A stretch of 64,000 nt of DNA from Sphagnum compactum (taxonomy: Eukaryota > Bryophyta > Sphagnopsida > Sphagnales), in NCBI GenBank assembly GCA_965153455.1, contig OZ234493.1, forward strand, positions 33,904,213 through 33,968,212, given 5' to 3'. Below the pieces are notes generated by a model. That model ran no database searches. It saw only the letters and a list, made by a program, of their open reading frames with translations, and was not told the origin of the DNA. Position 1 is the first letter of the stretch. The number at the start of each line of letters is the position of its first letter. Shown here piece by piece: positions 58,951 to 64,000 of this stretch. Position numbers and translations under genes: made by a program.

Positions 58951-60534
58951 CAGCGATGAGCAGTATTTTCTCAACAGCACCATTAGTTTAATTTTTGTTT
59001 AATGAAATTGAGTCTCTCAACTATACCTGCGAGTCTCTCAAATGTGAAGAGTCTCCGTGATAAGAAAAACATGTACAATACACAATTACATCTCTCAACA
59101 TTTGATACATAATTCACGAAAATTCCAGTTATACTAGTTGGAAACATGTTTGTCTTTTTTCTTTTTGCAATTTTGTGAGATAGCTACTACACTGGTGAGG
59201 ATCATCCACAAGAGGAATTAGCCAAATTTGGAGATGGGTGAGAGAGGAAAGTGGAAAAAATTTAAGAATCGTTCTATCTTTTGGAGACTTGCTGCATAAT
59301 AGTAAAAGAGATGAAGGTTTATCGATTTTGTAATTATTTTTATAAAAGATAATTTTTTTTATATAATCATTTTAAAATAAATTACAAAATGTAGACTAAT
59401 AATCAAATGAATCTTCAAATTTGTAAATTTTATTATCATTTTTTTAAGCTTCCCTTTGTATGAGAAAGAGGTAAGAATAATAGTAAAGAAGGTGGAAGTT
59501 TTATAATCCATTTAATTATTATTTTTAGAAAAAAGAAAAATAATAATAAGCATTTGAATTTTTATTTTTTTTGGAATGTACTCTAGTTAGTTAATTGAAA
59601 TTTTTTTAAAATTCTAATTTTAATTAAGGTTTCATTTTGAAAGGGAAAGTTTCAAAGGGTATGTGATAAAGAGATAAAAGACAATGGTAAAAGAGGTGGA
59701 GATTTTTGAAACCATAGTAGGTATAATACTTTTATACCACACTAACATCTTCTTGATGAATTTTTTTTTTTTTTCATTTATTTTTTCATTTTAGCAATAT
59801 TTTTTTAAAAATCTTGAAGTTCCTACATTTTAGATGAGGAAAAAAAAAATGTCAATTTTTTTTGCATTATTTAGGAACAAAATTGCAATTTAAAGGAAAA
59901 AATAACATTTATTGAAAATATTTTTAACTATTGCTGAAATGATAATAAAGATATTATTACAATATTTGCAAAATAAAGGTTTTTTTTTTAAAAAGTAAGT
60001 GGGTAGGGGAGAGGAGTGAGGTAGCTAGGCTTGGAGCAAGTAGTGTGGATGGCATATACATACATACATACATATATACATACATAATGACAAGAATTAT
60101 GTGACTATGTCACCACAAGGGGTGGGTCACAACTGTAGCCTTGCCATTTACATTAAAAAGTATTATCTTATTTAAGGCAAAAGAAAAAGAATATTATGGA
60201 AACTCAAACATTTCACCATGTAAAAATATATTAATCTTCAAAAACTCCTCCAAAGGAAACCCAAAATCTTTCAAGATATTATTATAACTCTATAAAATAA
60301 CTAATCTCTTAAGTTTCAACACAAGCCAAAATATATCATCTTTCAAAAAAAAAATCCTCATATAAAAATAGACTTATAATTAATTACCTCGGGGCTATTA
60401 AAATCCATTAAGCTATTATATTTTATAATGAATCTAAATGCAGTATTATCCTTTTGCCTCGGTAGGCCAAGGCCAACAAAGGTAATAAAAATAAGGAAAT
60501 ATAAAGTAGAAAATAATAAAATTTACTACCAGTT
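58951..60534. other. AT-rich spacer, no gene seen
   Basis: Strongly A/T-rich with long T and A runs and a (CATA)n stretch near 60058-60085. From about 60090 it overlaps the minus-orientation copy of repeat family R2. Confidence 0.55.
60090..60500 (-). repeat. Repeat family R2, minus-orientation and longest copy
   Basis: The reverse complement of this stretch matches 48660-48980 over about 300 bases and matches 49787-49895 beyond that (CCTTAAATAAG..., AATGTAAATGGCAAGGC). Taken together these define one element of at least 400 bp. No coding content or terminal repeats are recognised. Confidence 0.7.
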
Positions 60535-61028
60535 TATTATTACAAAATGTGGGTGTAGTTCACTAGACCAATGCTTATTATTACAAAATGCGGGTGCAGT
60601 TCACTAGACCAATGCTTTTTATTACAAAATGGGGGTGCAATTCACTAGACCAATGCTTATTATTACAAAATGTGGGTGCAGTTCACTAAACCAATGCTTA
60701 TTATTACAAAATGCGGGTGCAATTCATTAGACCAATGCTTTTTATTACAAAATGTGGGTGCAGTTCACTATATCAATGCTTATTATTACAAAATGTGGGT
60801 GCAGTTCACTAGACCAATGCTTATTATTACAAAATGTGGGTGCAGTTCACTAGACCAATGCTTACTACTACAAAATGTGAGTGCAGTTCATTAGACCAAT
60901 GCTTATTACTACAAAATGTGAGTGCACTTCACTAGACCAATGCTTATTATTACAAAATGTGGGTGCAGTTCACTAGACCACCAATGCTTATTATTACAAA
61001 ATGTGGGTGCAGTTTACTAGACCAATGA
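60535..61028. repeat. 12-copy, 41-bp minisatellite
   Basis: The unit is TTATTATTACAAAATGTGGG followed by TGCAGTTCACTAGACCAATG and C. Copies differ at few positions (GTGGG/GCGGG/GTGAG); one has an extra ACC. Because 41 is not a multiple of 3, open frames across it are artefacts. Confidence 0.95.
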
Positions 61029-61030
61029 AT

Positions 61031-62292
61031 TCACACTTCTCATTAATCCTTATTCATTACGACTCGTGAATTCGCTCAAAATTCAGTGAAATCACTTGAC
61101 ACACAAAGACACCTTTTATTTTATTGTAATGTGCGTAAAGACTTCCAATTTAGTGTTAAACAAGGATTAACAAAACCCTAAAGACAATTAATCAAAACCA
61201 TCCAAAGGGTCAAGAGCAACTTTACATTTTCTTTTTTTCTAAATGCCCCGCCCTTCGTAGACGAAAAATTCCATGCAAATAAGGCGGCGGTTCTTTGATT
61301 GGGCAGGATTGGAAGAACCGGAACCGGGGGGGAGGGTTCTTTGAAAATTCAAGGAACCGCCGGCCAGTGCTGACCCTAGTACGACTATGACGAGCCGGGC
61401 GGGAAACGGCGAAGCGACCAAACCAAAGCGGCGCGCAGAAACGGAAAACGGAAGAATGTTTTTTTTGTGCAGATCGATGCGCTTCGTCTGCCATCACCGC
61501 CACGGGCGGGCTTGCGCGACGATTTCCTGCTTTTCCTCGTCGGTGATACGTACCTATCAGCGGAGTGCCAGTCTGCTGCCGCATGGTGTTCCATTCTTGG
61601 AAGCAATGAACAGCACGCAAAGCCGCGCCTCTCGATGTGTGTTTGGTAACAAAAACATTTCCGACATCTCCTCTGTTTCTGTTTTGCGTTTTTCGGCCTA
61701 ATAATAATAAGAAGCTCTTCTCTTCTCTATCGTCCCTCGTTCTCTTCTGTCAAGTTCTTCTCTCTATGATGACTATTGTCTCTCTTTCTCTTTGAAAGTT
61801 CTTTTGTTTTCATTTGTCGTCTTGGAAGATTTGAAGTTTTCGACGACGACTCTTGTCTTTCCTGTTGTTTTTTTTCATTTGTTTTTACTCGTCTACATAG
61901 AGATGACGGAATTGCAGTTGTTGTTGTTGCTGTCCTCGCCGTCTTCTCTGATTGCTTCTTGTTATTTGTTTTCCGTGTGATAATTTCAAGTTGCTTGTTC
62001 GTTCGTTTGTTTGTTTTCGTTCTGGTCTCGCGAGGAAGAGGTGGAGTTCTTGAAGGCTTAGGAAAAAAATAGACACCAGAAAAAGAAGGTTTAGAGCTCT
62101 TTTGTCGGATCTTGATAGGAGAAAAGAGTTCTTGAAATTTTGCGCAATCAGATTTTGTTTGCCCCTGAAGGCCGTTTTTTCAGTGATGCTGGTTTTGTTG
62201 TTGTTTTTTTCTTTCTTTCTTTAGAGAAGCGGAGGCGGTTTTAAGCTTTGGTTTTGAGTGCGCTGGGAAATCCTGGTGGCATTTTATTGTAG
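61031..62292 (+). promoter_or_regulatory. Promoter and 5' leader region upstream of the CstF-64 gene
   Basis: The sequence changes from AT-rich to GC-rich at about 61250-61640 (GGCGGCGG, CGGGCGGG), then to T/C-rich leader-like DNA. A good acceptor TTTCTTTCTTTCTTTAG ends at 62224. The expected first coding exon (the start of the RRM, ending ...CVFV) could not be found here. Confidence 0.4.
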
Positions 62293-64000
62293 TTGGAAAC
62301 ATACCGTATGATACAAGAGAGGAGCCAGCTTGTACACATCTGCGAAGAAGTCGGCCCTGTTGTGAACTTTCGGTAATGCGCTAGTCTCTTTCTTTCCTCT
62401 CTTCTATTGTTCTTTGCTTCTGGTTCTCTACAGCCAAGCTAGTTCTCTTTGTGGATAGATTACCAAGAGCTCAAAACGAGGTTCTTTGTTTTGCAGCAAC
62501 GTGAACGATGAACCAGTGCTCTTTTTTCATTGAAGCTGAAGGATAGGAGGAACTCATTATTGGCAATTTTTCTTTTGTTTTCTTGCCCAGACTGGTATTG
62601 GACAGGGAAACTGGAAAGCCAAAAGGCTATGGTTTCCGTGAGTTTAGGGATGAGGAGACAGCTTTGAGTGCACGGCGCAATTTGCAGGGTTATGAGGTCA
62701 ATGGACGGCAGCTCCGAGTGGACTTCGCCGAGAATGAGAAAGGAGGGATTGGTGTGCAAAATCAAGACCAGGTGCTTCTGCTGCCTTTGTTGTCATACAT
62801 TGTTCACTGTTGAAGATTCTGCAATGCATTCTGTATGGATTCTATATGCATGCTGTGAATTTGTGTTCATATCAGGCCTGAGGTGTTCTCTTGGCAATCT
62901 CAATTTGCAGTCATGTTTAAAGTTTCTAAGCAGTTGCAACACATTGCAGACCCTAATCTCTACTATAATTGTTGTAAGCAGCACTGGTTATATTTCCATG
63001 GTAGTCATCTCTCTTACTGATGAGATTCTTCAGAGTTTCACCTAAGCATTCAGATTTAGGGTGTTCTTTGGATTTGCAGAAGCAGGTTGGACAGGGTCTG
63101 CTACCATCAGGTGCTGTCACTGTCAGTAAGGTTCTTGACTTGTTCAATTGGTTGTTCCTAGATTTCTTCAATTGCTAGAATCCATCGTCTGGCAAACTAC
63201 TACTTGACAGTCTGCAACAACAGCCATTTAAACTCTTCACAGCTTAACAGTTTTTAAAATAATTGCATGTGCCGTCAAGAGTTCCATCATGCTTTCTGGT
63301 TCCATCAAGCTTTGTTGGACTTTATCTTTTTAAATAGTGTTGTCACTGCTTTGTAAGTGGACAATGACAGAGTCCCCTGATTTCATGGAGGGGAGGAAGA
63401 AATGTACCAGCATGTGCTTGAGGTGTTGGGTGTATTTATTTTTTCCGCAGATCTACTGAGGCAAGTAGGGACAGGACAGACCAGAGTTGGGATTGTGGGA
63501 GAGAGAGCTGGTGAGCTGCCAGTAGGGCAATCTGTTGCTGTGGCAGCAGCTTGTATCATGGCAGGTGCTTTGGGAGGCAACCAACAGCAGGTGCAGCTTT
63601 TGTCTTTTAAATTGCTGTCTCTTTTGAATTGTGAAGCATGCAGTGGTCATATGGTGAGTGTTGAATGTCATCTGCTGTTTGTAGTATCATTAATTAAGAC
63701 CGTTCTCCTGTATATAGTATGGCCCAAATGTGAACGGACATTCTATGCCCATGGCCAATGGGGGCACAGGCATAGGGAGCAATGATGCTCTGTCCAATAA
63801 CTTGGCTGGCATGTCCAAGCACCAGCTGTACGAGGTTATGGTGCAGATGAAGGTGCATTCTACTTTCATACTCCCTCGTCACATTAACAAACCTGCAGTC
63901 TGTTTGGACTTTGACTTGCACTAGGTTTATCTATACTGTGCTACACCATGACCAGAGTTGTTCTGAACTTGTGGTGCAGATGCTGATACAGCAAAACCAA
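62293..64000 (+). CDS. CSTF64-like: CstF-64-like cleavage stimulation factor (partial; apparent frameshift in RRM)
   Basis: CstF-64 binds U/GU-rich RNA downstream of poly(A) sites in nuclear mRNA 3'-end formation. Exons: 62293-62372, 62591-62771, 63080-63110, 63451-63590, 63718-63852, 63980-64000 (cut by the right edge). Seen: RRM pieces [60 protein letters not shown]; then [10 protein letters not shown] and the hinge [20 protein letters not shown], which binds CstF-77 and symplekin. Junctions from 62372 onward are in phase. In the first exon, however, GAGGAGCCAGCTT has one base more than the GAG GAG CAG CTT needed to join [10 protein letters not shown] to LVHICEE, so the frame breaks. The upstream first exon was not found. 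It could be a pseudogene, a sequence error, or a mis-defined exon boundary. Confidence 0.75.

Noticed and set aside
60670-60894. Open frame reading repeated MWVQFTRPML-like units
   Set aside because: It is a by-product of the 41-bp minisatellite; the period is not a multiple of three.
61387-61701. GC-rich open frame considered as first exon of the CstF-64 gene
   Set aside because: It lacks the expected RRM start (CVFV before GNIPYD) and has no donor of the right phase.

Overview
The window is nuclear DNA of a land plant. Evidence: genes with GT-AG introns, an intron-flanked DBP5/LOS4-type helicase, a FRA3-type inositol 5-phosphatase, a plant CPL phosphatase, a PLS-class PPR protein, CstF-64, a nuclear tRNA-Ile, and many short TTTAGGG (plant telomere-type) motifs. 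The PPR style (near-identical 101-residue cycles, remains of a DYW domain) together with long AT-rich, repeat-filled intergenic DNA fits a seed-free plant, probably a fern. That assignment is inference.

Layout, left to right. (1) 264-647 (-): first exon of a 2-oxoglutarate dioxygenase that runs off the left edge. (2) 5228-5753: five-copy repeat, then a DBP5/LOS4 mRNA-export helicase at 6153-9082 (+, eight exons). (3) 9969-10042 (-): tRNA-Ile(AAT). (4) 12090-13145 (-): single-exon prolyl 4-hydroxylase with a ShKT tail; its 3' end is duplicated in degenerate form in the flank. (5) 17928-18452 (-): single-exon GNAT acetyltransferase. (6) 18986-21058: dead pogo-like transposon. (7) 21059-28796: AT-rich DNA with a tRNA-related SINE candidate and unusual foldback sequences. 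(8) 28797-31718 (-): single-exon CPL1-like phosphatase with two dsRNA-binding domains. (9) 36243-43454 (-): 14-exon WD40 plus inositol 5-phosphatase gene. (10) 43455-52052: long leader/promoter, microsatellites and TE-like repeats. (11) 52053-55216 (-): four-exon LOG-like (lysine-decarboxylase-family) gene. It lies head to head, 242 bp apart, with (12) 55459-58418 (+), a four-exon PPR gene. (13) 60535-61028: 41-bp minisatellite. (14) 62293-64000 (+): CstF-64 gene, cut by the right edge, with an apparent frameshift in its RRM.

The genes do not form a pathway. Several act on RNA (export helicase, RNA-polymerase-II CTD phosphatase, organelle PPR, 3'-end processing factor), but nothing links them functionally.

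The most interesting locus is the PPR gene. A targeting-like N-terminus and an OSB-type PDF motif (known from organellar single-strand DNA-binding proteins) are spliced in frame to an intact PPR tract. Directly downstream lies a recognisable but broken E/DYW deaminase domain, with the catalytic HxE glutamate codon changed to lysine. It looks like an editing factor caught losing its own deaminase.
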